Of a stretch of 52,581 nucleotides of DNA, positions 7,735 to 16,909 are shown piece by piece. Location of the stretch: positions 1 to 52,581 of the forward strand of contig CACYGY010000056.1 of assembly GCA_902774025.1 (NCBI GenBank), in the 5' to 3' direction. Every line of letters begins with the position of its first letter. Within the stretch, counting starts at the first letter, position 1. This DNA comes from an uncultured Eubacteriales bacterium (lineage in GTDB: Bacteria > Bacillota > Clostridia > Christensenellales > Aristaeellaceae). The translations under genes and the position numbers were made by a program. The notes beneath the pieces were generated by a model that saw only the letters and a list, made by a program, of their open reading frames with translations, had not been told where the DNA came from and did not search any database.

Positions 7735-8994
7735 TCATAAATCAGATGGAAGGGCAATGGCGCCCTGAACGGCGGAAGCGGCAGCGACGGCGGGGCTGGC
7801 GAGAATGACCTCGGAGGATTTGGCACCCATACGGCCCACAAAATTCCGGTTGGTGGTGGAAACAGCCCGCTCGCCTTCACACATGCATCCCATGTGACCG
7901 CCCAGACAGGGGCCACAGGTGGGGGTGGACACGGCACAGCCGGCCTGGATGAAGATGTCCATCAGTCCTTCGTGAATGCACTGCAGATAGACTTCCTGCG
8001 TGGCGGGAATGACAATGCAGCGGACCCCCGGCGCCACCCTGCGGCCCCGGAAAACGGCTGCCGCGCTTCGCATGTCGGAGATACGGCCGTTGGTGCACGA
8101 GCCGATGACCGCCTGGTCGATCTTCAGTCCTCTGACTTCCCGGACGGGCCGGGTGTTGGAAGGAAGGTGCGGCAGACTGACGGTGGGTTCCAGCGTGTCC
8201 AGGTCGATTTCCACGACCTGCTCATACACGGCGTCAGGATCCGCATCACAGGCGGTCCAGGCACGTGCTGAACGGTTCTCCAGATAGGCGCGGGTCACCT
8301 CGTCCACCGGGAAGATGCCATTCTTGGCGCCGGCTTCTATGGCCATGTTGGAAATGGTCAGCCGATCATCCATGGACAGGGAGGCTACGCCGGGACCGGA
8401 AAACTCCAGAGAACGGTAGAGAGCACCGTCCACACCAATGGTGCCGATCAGGTGAAGGATGACGTCCTTGCCGGATACATCCTTTCCCGGTTTTCCCTTC
8501 AGGTGAACCCGGATGGCGGAAGGAACCCGGAACCAGCAGGTGCCGCTGGCCATGGAGCCAGCCATGTCCGTGGAACCGACGCCTGTGGAGAAAGCACCCA
8601 GAGCGCCGTAGGTGCAGGTGTGGCTGTCCGCACCGATCATGCAGTCTCCGGGGAGCACGAGTCCCTTTTCGGGGAGCAGGGCATGCTCAATGCCGGCGGA
8701 ACCCGTGTCATAGAAATGGGTGATGTGATGCGCCCGGGCAAAATCGCGGGCGCGCTTGCACAGGCGGGCACTGGCGATATCCTTGCAGGGGGTGTAGTGA
8801 TCCAGAACGATGTAGATCCTTTCCGGATCGAACACCCGGGTAAACCCCGCGTTCTCGAAGACATCCACGGCTACGGGTGTGGTGACGTCATTGCCCAGAA
8901 CGGAATCCAGGCGGGCTTCAATGAGCTGACCGGGTTCCACGTGATCCAGTCCGGCGTGGGCGGCCAGAATTTTCTGAGTCATGGTCATACCCAT
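7735..8994 (-). CDS. leuC: 3-isopropylmalate dehydratase large subunit
   Basis: 419-aa aconitase-family [4Fe-4S] subunit that with LeuD interconverts 2- and 3-isopropylmalate. Cluster ligands are seen as VIGSCTNGR and the [11 protein letters not shown] motif; the early [13 protein letters not shown] motif is present. Start ATG 8994 has GAGGAGG 9 nt upstream; two further in-frame ATG codons (MGMTMTQ) leave the start uncertain by five residues. Its stop overlaps the alternative leuD start. Length and the IPM-specific layout fit LeuC better than homoaconitase, and the leuD/leuB neighbours settle it. Confidence 0.95.
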   Translation of the reverse strand: MGMTMTQKILAAHAGLDHVEPGQLIEARLDSVLGNDVTTPVAVDVFENAGFTRVFDPERIYIVLDHYTPCKDIASARLCKRARDFARAHHITHFYDTGSAGIEHALLPEKGLVLPGDCMIGADSHTCTYGALGAFSTGVGSTDMAGSMASGTCWFRVPSAIRVHLKGKPGKDVSGKDVILHLIGTIGVDGALYRSLEFSGPGVASLSMDDRLTISNMAIEAGAKNGIFPVDEVTRAYLENRSARAWTACDADPDAVYEQVVEIDLDTLEPTVSLPHLPSNTRPVREVRGLKIDQAVIGSCTNGRISDMRSAAAVFRGRRVAPGVRCIVIPATQEVYLQCIHEGLMDIFIQAGCAVSTPTCGPCLGGHMGCMCEGERAVSTTNRNFVGRMGAKSSEVILASPAVAAASAVQGAIALPSDL

Positions 8995-9008
8995 GGTGAT
9001 TTTCCTCC

Positions 9009-10670
9009 TCAGGTCAGAATGGCACCCCGGTCCGCGCTGCTGACCAGCTTGGCATACCGGGCCAGGTAACCGGTGGTCACTTTGGGCGGAGGGCAGGTCC
9101 AGGCCTGACGCCGCGCTTCCAGCTCTTCGTCGGATACCAGAACGGAAATGGAATGGGCGGGGATGTCAATGCGGATCCGGTCACCTTCCCGGATCAGGGC
9201 TATGGTTCCGCCTGCGGCGGCTTCGGGACTGACATGCCCGATGGAGGCGCCGCGGGTGGCACCCGAAAAGCGTCCGTCCGTGATGAGAGCCACGCTTTCC
9301 CCAAGGCCCATGCCTACAATGGCGGAGGTGGGGTTGAGCATCTCCCGCATTCCCGGACCGCCTTTGGGGCCTTCATAGCGGATGATGACCACGTCCCCGG
9401 GGAAGATCTGTTTCTGATAAATCGCCTGAATGGCGTCATCCTCGGAGTCAAAGACCCGCGCGGGCCCTTCATGGACCATCATGGAGGGGGCTACGGCACT
9501 CTGCTTGACCACGCAGCCGTCCGGGGCCAGATTGCCCTTCAGCACGGCGATACCGCCGGTGGCGGAATAGGGGCTGGAAAGGGGACGGATGATTTCCGGA
9601 TTCAGATTGACCGCATGGGCGATGTTTTCTCCCACCGTGTGTCCGGTTACGGTGATGAGCGAGGGATCCAGAAGACCGGCGTCCAGCAGTTCCTTCATGA
9701 CGGCGCTGACACCGCCAGCCTGGTCCAGATCTTCCATGAAGGTATCCCCGGCCGGAGCCAGATGGCAGAGGTTCGGGGTGCGGGCGCTGATCTCATTGGC
9801 CATGTCCAGATCGATTTCCACCCCGGCTTCATGGGCGATGGCGGGGAGGTGCAGCATGGTATTGGTGGAACAGCCCAGTGCCATGTCCACGGTTTCGGCA
9901 TTGTGGAAAGCGGCGGGGGTCATAATATCCCGGGGACGGATGTCGCGGCGCACCATTTCCATGACCTGCATGCCGGCTTTCTTGGCCAGGCGCAGCCGGG
10001 CGGAATAGGGTGCGGGAATGGTTCCGTTGCCGGGCAAGGCCATGCCGATGGCTTCGCACAGACAGTTCATGGAATTGGCGGTATACATGCCGGAGCATGA
10101 TCCGCAGCTGGGGCAGGCGTTTTCTTCGTAATCGAGAACCTCCGCCCCGTTCATGGTGCCGGCGTGATAGGCACCCACCGCCTCAAACATATGACTGAGA
10201 CAGGTGCGGCGTCCGTCACGGAGATGCCCCGCCAGCATGGGACCGCCCGAGACGAATACCGTCGGAAGATTCAGACGGGCACTGGCCATGAGCAGACCGG
10301 GTACATTCTTGTCACAGTTGGGGATCATGACCAGTCCGTCGAACTGATGGGCAATGGCCATGGCCTCGGTTGAATCGCAGATCAGATCACGGGTCACCAG
10401 GGAATACTTCATGCCCACATGTCCCATGGCGATGCCGTCACAAACAGCGATGGCGGGAAACACAACGGGATACCCGCCCGCTTCAAGAACACCGGCCCTG
10501 ACGGCTTCGGTGATTTTATCCAGATTCATGTGTCCCGGGACGATTTCATTGTAGGAGGACACCACGCCGATCAGGGGACGGCTCATGTCTTCTTCCGTCA
10601 TGCCCAGGGCATACAGAAGACTCCGGTTCGGCGCGCGCTCCACGCCCTGTTTGATCTGCTCAGACTGCAT
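9009..10670 (-). CDS. ilvD: Dihydroxy-acid dehydratase
   Basis: 553 aa. Converts 2,3-dihydroxy-isovalerate and -methylvalerate to the keto acids for valine, isoleucine and leucine. Family motifs: [38 protein letters not shown] and the [16 protein letters not shown] cluster motif, with [13 protein letters not shown] near the C-terminus. The stop codon TGA is part of the ribosome site of leuC (TGAGGAGG), so the genes are tightly coupled. Separated by 54 nt from ilvN. Confidence 0.96.
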   Translation of the reverse strand: MQSEQIKQGVERAPNRSLLYALGMTEEDMSRPLIGVVSSYNEIVPGHMNLDKITEAVRAGVLEAGGYPVVFPAIAVCDGIAMGHVGMKYSLVTRDLICDSTEAMAIAHQFDGLVMIPNCDKNVPGLLMASARLNLPTVFVSGGPMLAGHLRDGRRTCLSHMFEAVGAYHAGTMNGAEVLDYEENACPSCGSCSGMYTANSMNCLCEAIGMALPGNGTIPAPYSARLRLAKKAGMQVMEMVRRDIRPRDIMTPAAFHNAETVDMALGCSTNTMLHLPAIAHEAGVEIDLDMANEISARTPNLCHLAPAGDTFMEDLDQAGGVSAVMKELLDAGLLDPSLITVTGHTVGENIAHAVNLNPEIIRPLSSPYSATGGIAVLKGNLAPDGCVVKQSAVAPSMMVHEGPARVFDSEDDAIQAIYQKQIFPGDVVIIRYEGPKGGPGMREMLNPTSAIVGMGLGESVALITDGRFSGATRGASIGHVSPEAAAGGTIALIREGDRIRIDIPAHSISVLVSDEELEARRQAWTCPPPKVTTGYLARYAKLVSSADRGAILT

Positions 10671-10724
10671 TGTTCTGCCTCCTTATAACGCGGGATGGAA
10701 TGATAAAAACAGACGGTCAGTGGC

Positions 10725-11294
10725 TCAGAGATGCTCCACATCCCGGAGGATATTCTTTCCGTAGTCAAATTCGCCCTTTTCCTTGGTCTGCTCGTCAATG
10801 GTGTACTGACCGCGTTCAAGGGCCACCATGCCGGTGCGCACCAGCTCCAGAATGCCGAATTCCGTCAGCAGGTTCTGAATCGCTTCCGTCTTGCGCTCGT
10901 CTCCGATGACGGCAAGGGTGATGCTGGCCTTGGACACATCAATGATGGACGCCCTGAAAATATTGGCAATCTGAATAATCTCGTTGCGCTGCACGCTGTC
11001 GCCGGACAGGACCTTGATGAGCATCAGCTCGCGGCGGATGGCATGCTCGGGTTTCAGGGATTTCACAGAATGCACACAGATCAGCTTCCGGAGCTGATTG
11101 CACAGAAGATCCAGCTGCTGGTCTCCCGCCAGGACCTCAATGGTGATTCTGGAGATGGCCGGGTCATCGGTGGTACCCACCGCAAGGGATTCAATATTGT
11201 AGCCTTTGCCGGAAAACAGACGCGCCACGCGGGAGAGAACACCGGATTCGTTGTCCACCAGGACGGCCAGGGTATGTCTTGTGGGATTGATCAT
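10725..11294 (-). CDS. ilvN: Acetolactate synthase small (regulatory) subunit
   Basis: 189 aa. An N-terminal ACT domain (HTLAVLVDNESGVLSRVARLFSGKG, residues about 7-80) binds valine for feedback inhibition of IlvB; the C-terminal ALS_ss domain follows. Start ATG 11294 has AGGAGGGAG overlapping the ilvB stop. The order ilvB-ilvN-ilvD-leuC-leuD-leuB is a familiar one. Known homologues are also called ilvH; nothing here distinguishes the two names. Confidence 0.94.
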   Translation of the reverse strand: MINPTRHTLAVLVDNESGVLSRVARLFSGKGYNIESLAVGTTDDPAISRITIEVLAGDQQLDLLCNQLRKLICVHSVKSLKPEHAIRRELMLIKVLSGDSVQRNEIIQIANIFRASIIDVSKASITLAVIGDERKTEAIQNLLTEFGILELVRTGMVALERGQYTIDEQTKEKGEFDYGKNILRDVEHL

Positions 11295-11307
11295 CTGGGC
11301 TCCCTCC

Positions 11308-13005
11308 TTAGTTGATCATAAAGTCGGTGATGTGACTGCCGCCGCCCACCATGGGTCTGACCATCTCGTCCATATCGATCTGACAGTCAATGACGCAACC
11401 GCAGGGCAGCCCCATCGCCTCGGAGAAAGCCTTCTCAAAATCCTGGACGTTGGAAACCCTGAATCCCCGGAGCTGGTAGGCTTCCGCCAGGCGGACAAAG
11501 TCCGGCGCACGGTCCAGTGTGGTCTGGCTGTACCGCTTTCCATAGATCAGGGACTGCCACTGCCGGACCATGCCCAGAGTACCGTTGTTGAAAAGCACTG
11601 TGATGACGGGCAGACCGTAGTACTGCTCCGTGGCCAGTTCGTTGCAGTTCATGCGGAAGGAGCCGTCTCCGGTGATGTGCACGACGATTCTCTCCGGATA
11701 GGCGGCCTTGGCGCCGATGGCGGCGCCCAGACCGAAGCCCATGGTGCCGAACCCGCCGGAGGTGAGCAGCTGACCTGGATAATCGAAATGGAAATGCTGG
11801 ATCGCCCACATCTGATGCTGGCCCACATCCGTTGAAACGACGGTATCCATGGGGGCGAGCCTGGCGATGGTGGCGAGCACCTCACCGGGGGTCAGGGTAC
11901 CGGGATGATCGTCATAAATGGTTTCCCGGGGATGGGAGAAGACTTCTTCCTTCCACTCACTGTGATCCATCTGTTCCAGCATGTCATAGACAAGGGTCAG
12001 AACCCGGCGGGCGTCCCCGATGATGTGGTGATCGGTCTGAACATTCTTGTTGATTTCGGCACGGTCAATATCAATCTGTACGATCTGGGCGTTCCTGGCG
12101 AAGGTGTCCGGCTTGAGAGCCACACGGTCGGAGAAGCGGCAGCCCACGGCCAGGAGAAGATCACACTGATCCACGGCGATATTGGAGGCCTGGGAACCAT
12201 GCATGCCGATCATGCCCGTTACCAGCGGATCCCGCCCGGGAATCGCGCCGGCGCCCATGACGGTAAGGGCGACGGGAGCGTCCAGCTTATGAATGAAGGC
12301 GCGGAAAATCTCATGGGCCCTGGAGCGGACGACGCCCCCGCCGCAGATGACCATGGGGCGCTTTGAGGCGTGGAGCATGTCCGCCAGGCGCTTGATGTCA
12401 TCCATGTCCGGTTCCGGCGGCTTGAAATCGTAACGCTTCAGCAGACTGCGCAGCCGTCCGCTGGCCGCGTGCTCATGACGGTCCAGCACCTCATAGTCGG
12501 TGGTGGCGGCCGTCACATCCTTGGCGATGTCTACCAGAATGGGACCCGGACGTCCGGACCGGGCGATGGCGAAGGCTTCCCGGATGGTATCGGCCAGGTT
12601 CCGCACATCCCGGATCAGATAATTGCATTTTGTAATGGGCATGGTAACGCCCGTAATGTCCACTTCCTGAAAGGAATCCTTGCCGATCAGGCCGGTGGAT
12701 ACGTTGCAGGTGATGCACACAATGGGAGATGAATCCAGATAGGCAGTGGCGATGCCGGTGACCAGGTTGGTGGCGCCGGGGCCGGAAGTGGCGAAACATA
12801 CCCCCACCTTCCCCGTAACCCGGGCATATCCGTCGGCGGCATGACAGGCTCCCTGTTCGTGGGATGTGAGAATGTGACGGATGTCGCCGGCCTGGTAAAG
12901 CTCATCATAGACATTCAGAATGGTTCCGCCGGGATAACCGAAAATGGTATCCACCCCTTGTTCCCTGAGACATTCCACCAGGATGCGAGCGCCAGTTAAC
13001 TGCAT
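11308..13005 (-). CDS. ilvB: Acetolactate synthase large (catalytic) subunit
   Basis: 565 aa ThDP enzyme that makes acetolactate or acetohydroxybutyrate. N-terminal PYR domain with GYPGG and the cofactor-activating Glu50 in TSHEQGACHAADGYAR, a central FAD-binding domain, and a C-terminal PP domain with the GDGSF...NN ThDP/Mg motif. Start ATG 13005 is preceded by GGGAGG. First gene of the operon; expression is likely controlled in the leader by the terminator hairpin 40 nt upstream. The presence of ilvN directly downstream supports the anabolic form over the catabolic AlsS. Confidence 0.96.
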   Translation of the reverse strand: MQLTGARILVECLREQGVDTIFGYPGGTILNVYDELYQAGDIRHILTSHEQGACHAADGYARVTGKVGVCFATSGPGATNLVTGIATAYLDSSPIVCITCNVSTGLIGKDSFQEVDITGVTMPITKCNYLIRDVRNLADTIREAFAIARSGRPGPILVDIAKDVTAATTDYEVLDRHEHAASGRLRSLLKRYDFKPPEPDMDDIKRLADMLHASKRPMVICGGGVVRSRAHEIFRAFIHKLDAPVALTVMGAGAIPGRDPLVTGMIGMHGSQASNIAVDQCDLLLAVGCRFSDRVALKPDTFARNAQIVQIDIDRAEINKNVQTDHHIIGDARRVLTLVYDMLEQMDHSEWKEEVFSHPRETIYDDHPGTLTPGEVLATIARLAPMDTVVSTDVGQHQMWAIQHFHFDYPGQLLTSGGFGTMGFGLGAAIGAKAAYPERIVVHITGDGSFRMNCNELATEQYYGLPVITVLFNNGTLGMVRQWQSLIYGKRYSQTTLDRAPDFVRLAEAYQLRGFRVSNVQDFEKAFSEAMGLPCGCVIDCQIDMDEMVRPMVGGGSHITDFMIN

Positions 13006-13271
13006 GATTTAAAAATCCTCCCGTATGTGACATATAGAGTTGATATACAAAAAGCTGCAGCCTGTTTGCAGACCGCAGCAGATGTGGCAGAAACACGGAG
13101 AAGTCACACGAAAGCGCGAAGAGGCGCTGTCCGCTGACCATACAGCCCAGGTCAGGGGTTTCTGACAATATTTGCTGTTCCTGCGCAGAACACAGCCTGT
13201 CCGGGACCCGGATTGTTCGGACAGCAGGGGCTCTCACTGTGTGACTGAAGCGGTTCTGCTCCCCGGACAAC
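13006..13271 (-). promoter_or_regulatory. 265-nt leader of the ilv-leu operon
   Basis: Transcribed region between the consensus promoter and ilvB. Reading leftwards it holds a CTGACC/GGTCAG hairpin with an ATG in its loop (about 13115-13140), a small AGCGC/GCGCT hairpin, and a terminator just before the ilvB ribosome site. No T-box consensus was found and no clear short leader peptide with runs of Leu/Ile/Val codons, although one frame through the hairpin region is leucine rich (ATG in the first loop, then several CTG/CTC codons) without a stop before ilvB. The sensing mechanism is therefore open. Confidence 0.6.
13049..13079 (-). terminator. Attenuator-like intrinsic terminator before ilvB
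   Basis: On the minus strand GCTGCGGTCTG and CAGGCTGCAGC (13079-13054) form an 11-bp stem with two G-U pairs and a CAAA loop, followed by TTTTT (13053-13049). It lies about 45 nt upstream of the ilvB start and after the only clear promoter, so it would stop transcription unless relieved. Confidence 0.78.
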
Positions 13272-13277
13272 GCAGCC

Positions 13278-13306
13278 ATTATATTGAAGAAAAAGAGAGG
13301 TGTCAA
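13278..13306 (-). promoter_or_regulatory. Consensus SigA promoter of the ilv-leu operon
   Basis: Minus strand TTGACA (13306-13301), 17-nt spacer, TATAAT (13283-13278): both hexamers and spacing are perfect consensus. Start expected near 13271. Confidence 0.88.
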
Positions 13307-13375
13307 CGCAGTGATCCCGGGAAAACAGGGAAAGAACAGCCAGGTCAGGCCGGAAAGGAAAAGGCGGAACGGACC

Positions 13376-13405
13376 TTGAGCGTGCCGGCTTGTCTGTGCT
13401 ATCAT
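13376..13405 (+). promoter_or_regulatory. Extended -10 promoter of the small membrane protein gene
   Basis: TTGAGC (13376-13381), 18-nt spacer, TGCTATCAT with TATCAT at 13400-13405. Divergent from the ilv promoter 70 bp away. Confidence 0.55.
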
Positions 13406-13450
13406 CATCAGGCGCGGAGAGCGCAGAGGGACGGGGAGGCGATACGGATC

Positions 13451-13705
13451 ATGAAAGGACAGGCAGTCAGACACGCTCTCAGAACCCTTCCTCTCCTGGT
13501 GATCCTTTACTACGGCGTGACAGCGGCATCCAGTCTGATCCAGGGTCAGCCCTGGTACACGGGCATGAATACAGGGGCTCACATCGCGGGCCTTTTCATC
13601 TCCGGTTTCGTCTGGTTTCCGGTTGTCTGCTTCAACCGGCTTAACAGGGATCGGGGAGAAAAGCGTGAGACGGATTCTTCCGTCACAGGGACCGGGGAAA
13701 TGTAA
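13451..13705 (+). CDS. Small membrane protein of unknown function (two helices)
   Basis: 84 aa from ATG 13451, which has GGGGAGG (13433-13439) 11 nt upstream and a promoter with a start point near 13412. Two hydrophobic segments are seen, about residues 11-30 (ALRTLPLLVILYYGVTAA) and 40-60 (GAHIAGLFISGFVWFPVVCF), followed by a charged polar tail. I do not recognise a family. The open frame extends further upstream but that part overlaps the divergent promoter region and has no composition of protein. The next gene, a secreted SH3 protein, has its own promoter of the same style. Confidence 0.6.
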   Translation: MKGQAVRHALRTLPLLVILYYGVTAASSLIQGQPWYTGMNTGAHIAGLFISGFVWFPVVCFNRLNRDRGEKRETDSSVTGTGEM

Positions 13706-13731
13706 AGAACGTTCCAGAAAGTGTTTTTTCG

Positions 13732-13760
13732 TTGACTCGGACCATGGGTTATGCTACCAT
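13732..13760 (+). promoter_or_regulatory. Extended -10 promoter of the SH3 protein gene
   Basis: TTGACT (13732-13737), 17-nt spacer, TGC-TACCAT with the -10 at 13755-13760. Confidence 0.6.
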
Positions 13761-13798
13761 CCGGGTATGGGAAATGAATCTGTGTGAGGAGGAAGCCT

Positions 13799-15097
13799 AT
13801 GAATAAATCAGGAATCGGGCTGCTGCTGGTTTTGGTGCTTTTAATAAGCATGCTTGGCGTGGCTCACGGTATGACGCAGTCCGAATGGGATATGCAGTGT
13901 ATTAACAAGACCATCAGCTCCGAGGTTACTGTATACTCCTCGAATTCCATGGACAGTGATGCCGGTACCCTCGCTTCCGGCAGCTACGTGAAGACCAGCG
14001 GTTTTGATCCCTCCACAAGCCTGTGGGAGATTTCCTACTTTCAGGATGGTTCCGTGAAGACAGGGTATGTGGCCTCCACGGATATTACCGTGGCGGTATC
14101 GTCTGTGACGGTGGATGACGGAAGCGTGGAGAATATCCCCGATTCCATCGCAGGAAACAGGGAAGCCATTGTCAGCTATCTGAACAGCCAGTACAGCGAC
14201 CGCGTTTACAGCCTTCACGGGAATTCGATCCACGTGGAAGCAGCCGTCTCTCAGGCGGGCGGGGAAGCCGAGCTTCCGCAGCAGCCGGTTGTTGACGCCG
14301 GTGAAATCATGCCGGTGCCGGATGAGCTGCAGCCCATTGTTCAGCTGGGAAGCAAGTGGACGGTGATCCTTGACGGGGATGCGGAGAAGACCGTGGAAAC
14401 CTCCACAATTTCCTTCAGCGATACCGTCAGGGCCAGGGAGCAGCTGGCAGTCATCAACGCCCCGCGCAAGGGTGAGGTCGTTATGCATGCCCAGCCCAAG
14501 TCCTCCAGTTCTGTTCTGGGCAGTGTTCCCACGGGCTCAGTGGTGGGCGTGATCAAGAAGGGAACCAATTATTCCAGAATCTATTACAACGGCAAGGTGG
14601 GGTGCGTGCTCGCCGATACCCTGAACACGCTGAACATGAACAGGGAGCCTCTGGGCGCCGGTATCCTGACCCGCGATGGAAAGGTGGTCATGGGCGAGGC
14701 AGTCGATATCCTTGCCGGGGCGTCCAAGGACGCCAGGGTCGTCGTCTCTCTGCCTGTCGGCACGGAGGTGGTGGTCTGGACCAAGGTCAGGGCTTATTAT
14801 GAGATTGAGGTCCTGGGCATGCGTCTTTATGTTCATGGGGATTCTCTCACCTTCAGGGAAGGCCTGCTGCCCAGCTATGTGACCGGGGAGCAGATGACCC
14901 TGGAGATTCTGACTGGTTCCGATCCGGTCAAGCAGACAGGAGAGGAAGACGCCAAAACGCTTGATCAGGGCAAAAACAGCACCACGGAGGAATACCTGGA
15001 ACGGCTGGGTGTGGACACCGGAAAAGAGGATACGGGAAGCACTTTTGTCGCCCCGGACACTTCTGATTTCGTGATTGCCGACAGGCCAGGAGGCTGA
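13799..15097 (+). CDS. Secreted protein with bacterial SH3-like repeats
   Basis: 432 aa from ATG 13799 (GGAGG at 13788-13792). A classic signal peptide (lysine, then a leucine/valine core to about residue 25, GVAHG) directs export. Three SH3b-like units can be seen: about residues 38-95 (VTVYSSNS...GYVAS), 215-275 (GEVVMHAQPKSSSSVLG...VGCVLAD) and 290-355 (GEAVDILAGASKDARVV...YVHGDSL), the kind that bind peptidoglycan or other surface polymers. The linker between the first two is acidic and proline containing, and the C-terminus is polar. No catalytic domain is visible, so it is likely a cell-wall-binding or scaffold protein. It ends at a strong terminator. Confidence 0.75.
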   Translation: MNKSGIGLLLVLVLLISMLGVAHGMTQSEWDMQCINKTISSEVTVYSSNSMDSDAGTLASGSYVKTSGFDPSTSLWEISYFQDGSVKTGYVASTDITVAVSSVTVDDGSVENIPDSIAGNREAIVSYLNSQYSDRVYSLHGNSIHVEAAVSQAGGEAELPQQPVVDAGEIMPVPDELQPIVQLGSKWTVILDGDAEKTVETSTISFSDTVRAREQLAVINAPRKGEVVMHAQPKSSSSVLGSVPTGSVVGVIKKGTNYSRIYYNGKVGCVLADTLNTLNMNREPLGAGILTRDGKVVMGEAVDILAGASKDARVVVSLPVGTEVVVWTKVRAYYEIEVLGMRLYVHGDSLTFREGLLPSYVTGEQMTLEILTGSDPVKQTGEEDAKTLDQGKNSTTEEYLERLGVDTGKEDTGSTFVAPDTSDFVIADRPGG

Positions 15098-15124
15098 CGG
15101 GAGGCAAAACCGGAGACAACTCTG

Positions 15125-15165
15125 ACGCGTGACGGGACAGATTTCTGGGCCGTCACGCGTTTTTT
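15125..15165 (+). terminator. Intrinsic terminator of the SH3 protein gene
   Basis: ACGCGTGACGG (15125-15135) pairs with CCGTCACGCGT (15150-15160), followed by TTTTT. Confidence 0.9.
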
Positions 15166-15235
15166 CCAGGACGGATACGCACAGGGTGCCAGCAGGCTCT
15201 GATCTCCGTTTTCCGATCCGGGAAGACCAGGGAAA

Positions 15236-15268
15236 AAGAAAAAGCGGCGAAACGCCGCTCTTTCTTTT
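15236..15268 (-). terminator. Terminator of rpmB, probably bidirectional
   Basis: AGCGGCG (15243-15249), AAA loop, CGCCGCT (15253-15259). On the minus strand it is followed by TTTTTCTTTTT; on the plus strand by CTTTCTTTTTT. Confidence 0.85.
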
Positions 15269-15273
15269 TTCTG

Positions 15274-15495
15274 TTATGCCTCAACTTCAGCAGTGTGGGT
15301 CTTAGGCATAGCGCGCTGAACATTTCCGCTGCGCAGGCACCGGGTGCAGACATTCATCCGCCGCACGCCGCCGTTCACGACCACACGGACACGCTGCACA
15401 TTGGGTGCCCAGGTCGTGTGCGTCTTGCGGTTGGAATGGCTGACTTCATTGCCATTCAGAGTGCCCTTGCCGCAGATCTGACAGAACTTACCCAT
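15274..15495 (-). CDS. rpmB: 50S ribosomal protein L28
   Basis: 73 aa, typical length. Starts MGKFCQICGKGTLNGNEVSH and has RKTHTTWAPNVQ and CTRCLRSG; the two CxxC pairs (Cys5/8 and a late CTRC) mark the zinc-ribbon form of L28. ATG 15495 is chosen among three close ATG codons because GAGGAGGGG lies 7-9 nt upstream. Monocistronic between its own promoter and terminator. Confidence 0.96.
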   Translation of the reverse strand: MGKFCQICGKGTLNGNEVSHSNRKTHTTWAPNVQRVRVVVNGGVRRMNVCTRCLRSGNVQRAMPKTHTAEVEA

Positions 15496-15541
15496 GATCA
15501 TTCCCCTCCTCATTGGAGTCAAGACACATCAAAGCGCGCAG

Positions 15542-15570
15542 ATTGTATCATGACCTCAGAAAAAAAGCAA
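15542..15570 (-). promoter_or_regulatory. Promoter of rpmB
   Basis: Minus strand TTGCTT (15570-15565), 17-nt spacer, TGA-TACAAT with the -10 at 15547-15542. Confidence 0.72.
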
Positions 15571-15608
15571 GACCTGTGTGAAGCTGAAAAAAAGGGATGA
15601 TGCACAAG

Positions 15609-16352
15609 TCATGCACCGAACATGGACATGAGCTCTTCGTACTTTTCATGGGTGATCAGGGCGTCCTGAGAGGTTCCTCTGAGCTGCACCACATAGGTCC
15701 AGCGCCCGTAAGGGGTGATGGTGGTGATCCGGTTGAGATTAATGATATAGCTTTTGTGACAGCGGAAAAAGACGGAGGGATCCAGACGGGCTTCCGTTTC
15801 AGCCAGGGAATCGGTGGTCACGTAGCGGCCGCCGTTCTCCGTATACAGCACAGTGGAACGGTCTTCCCGCTGCACCAGGAGCAGGTCGTTCATGTCCACA
15901 AAGGAAACGCCGTCCCTGTGGCGCAGGAGAATCCGCCCCTGTCCCTGGCGGGATACACGGGGAACCGGCTCAGAGGATGCGGCGGTCTGCGTCAGGCGCT
16001 CCCGGACCCTTGAAAGGGTCTGAAGAACCCGGTCGATCCTGAAGGGCTTGACCAGATAGTCAAAGGCATAGACTTCAAAGGCCTCACTCATGTACTGGTC
16101 ATGGGCGGTGGCGAAAATCAGGATCATGGAAGGATCCATATCCTGTAAAAGCCTGGCACATTCCACTCCGGTTTTTCCGGGCATTTCCACATCCAGAAAA
16201 ACCACCTGCGGACGGCAGGCTTCCGCCAGGCGCATCAGCTCCGTCCCGTCGGCGGCTTCGCCGATGAGCTCAAAGCCCTCCGCTCTCTGGAGAATCTTCC
16301 GGACTACCATGCGCATACCTGGATCATCATCGGCGATCATGACGCGAATCAT
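15609..16352 (-). CDS. LytTR-family response regulator
   Basis: 247 aa. N-terminal receiver domain with the acidic pocket DDD (8-10), phospho-acceptor Asp54 in VVFLDVEMPG, the switch Thr in FATAHD and Lys in DYLVKPF. C-terminal LytTR DNA-binding domain (about 140-245) with ILLVQREDRSTVLYT-like strands and FFRCHKSYIINLNRI. AGGAGG precedes the ATG. No histidine kinase is in the window, so it is an orphan whose kinase and targets are unknown. LytTR regulators usually control surface, competence or peptide-signalling genes. Confidence 0.92.
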   Translation of the reverse strand: MIRVMIADDDPGMRMVVRKILQRAEGFELIGEAADGTELMRLAEACRPQVVFLDVEMPGKTGVECARLLQDMDPSMILIFATAHDQYMSEAFEVYAFDYLVKPFRIDRVLQTLSRVRERLTQTAASSEPVPRVSRQGQGRILLRHRDGVSFVDMNDLLLVQREDRSTVLYTENGGRYVTTDSLAETEARLDPSVFFRCHKSYIINLNRITTITPYGRWTYVVQLRGTSQDALITHEKYEELMSMFGA

Positions 16353-16373
16353 ACATACCTCCTGCGGATTCGG

Positions 16374-16412
16374 GAAAAACGGGAAAGCGGCTGCCCGGAA
16401 TGCGGACAGCCG
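16374..16412 (-). terminator. Likely terminator of the nfeD-floA transcript
   Basis: Minus strand CGGCTGTCCG / CGGGCAGCCG (16412-16403 with 16397-16388), a 10-bp stem with one G-U pair and loop CATTC, with a TTTTT run about 10 nt further on. Confidence 0.55.
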
Positions 16413-16418
16413 AAAGGT

Positions 16419-16883
16419 TCAGCGTTCACAGGGTCTTTTCAGGACTTCCTGCATGACAAAGGCACGCTTCAGATCGTCCCCCTCAAAGGAAGGGAGCAGG
16501 GAACAGGCGGTTTCCCGGGAAGGATCCGACTCGTCCTCTGACCAGTTTTCATCGAAAAAGTGTTCCGAAACCGAACTGGGCATATCCTGCCGGGCATACT
16601 CCTGCCGGTCCGCTCCCAGACTGCCCCTGAACATGTCGGAATGATCGTGAGGCGTGATGCCGACGGTAACTCTTACGTGTTCCGCCGGACCTTCCACGCT
16701 GGAAGATTCTTTCCCAGGTAAGGGCTCTTTCAGGGAAGACTGCGGGAAATGTCCCGTGGCATTCTTTCCGGGAGCAGGAGCCTTTCCGGCTGACTTCCGT
16801 TTCCGTATGCCGCCCACCACGAACAGAAGATAGATGACCAGGAAAATGACGGCGTACAGAACAGGGGGAGTGGGTGCTTTCAT
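16419..16883 (-). CDS. Membrane-anchored hypothetical protein downstream of floA
   Basis: 154 aa. One N-terminal hydrophobic helix (about residues 6-25, PPVLYAVIFLVIYLLFVVGG), then basic GIRKRK as stop-transfer, then a polar, acidic, probably disordered tail. This reads as a type-I-like or N-anchored cytoplasmic tail protein. No family recognised. Position directly after floA (26 nt) recalls the small yqfB gene after floA in Bacillus subtilis, but I see no sequence reason to equate them. GGAGG lies 11 nt before ATG 16883. It could be a FloA raft client or regulator by context only. Confidence 0.65.
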   Translation of the reverse strand: MKAPTPPVLYAVIFLVIYLLFVVGGIRKRKSAGKAPAPGKNATGHFPQSSLKEPLPGKESSSVEGPAEHVRVTVGITPHDHSDMFRGSLGADRQEYARQDMPSSVSEHFFDENWSEDESDPSRETACSLLPSFEGDDLKRAFVMQEVLKRPCER

Positions 16884-16909
16884 GGGCTCAGTCGCCTCCT
16901 TCAGGAGAA

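Noticed and set aside
13006..13271. T-box riboswitch in the ilv leader
   Set aside because: No AGGGTGGTACCGCG-like sequence and no specifier loop layout were found on reading the leader.
13172..13450. N-terminal extension of the small membrane protein at 13451
   Set aside because: The upstream part overlaps promoter elements on both strands and has no ribosome site, whereas ATG 13451 has GGGGAGG.
12905..13582. Minus-strand open frame that runs through the ilv leader and over the ilvB start
   Set aside because: It crosses the promoter and terminator, lacks a ribosome site and has no family resemblance; only its leucine-rich part was noted as a possible leader frame.
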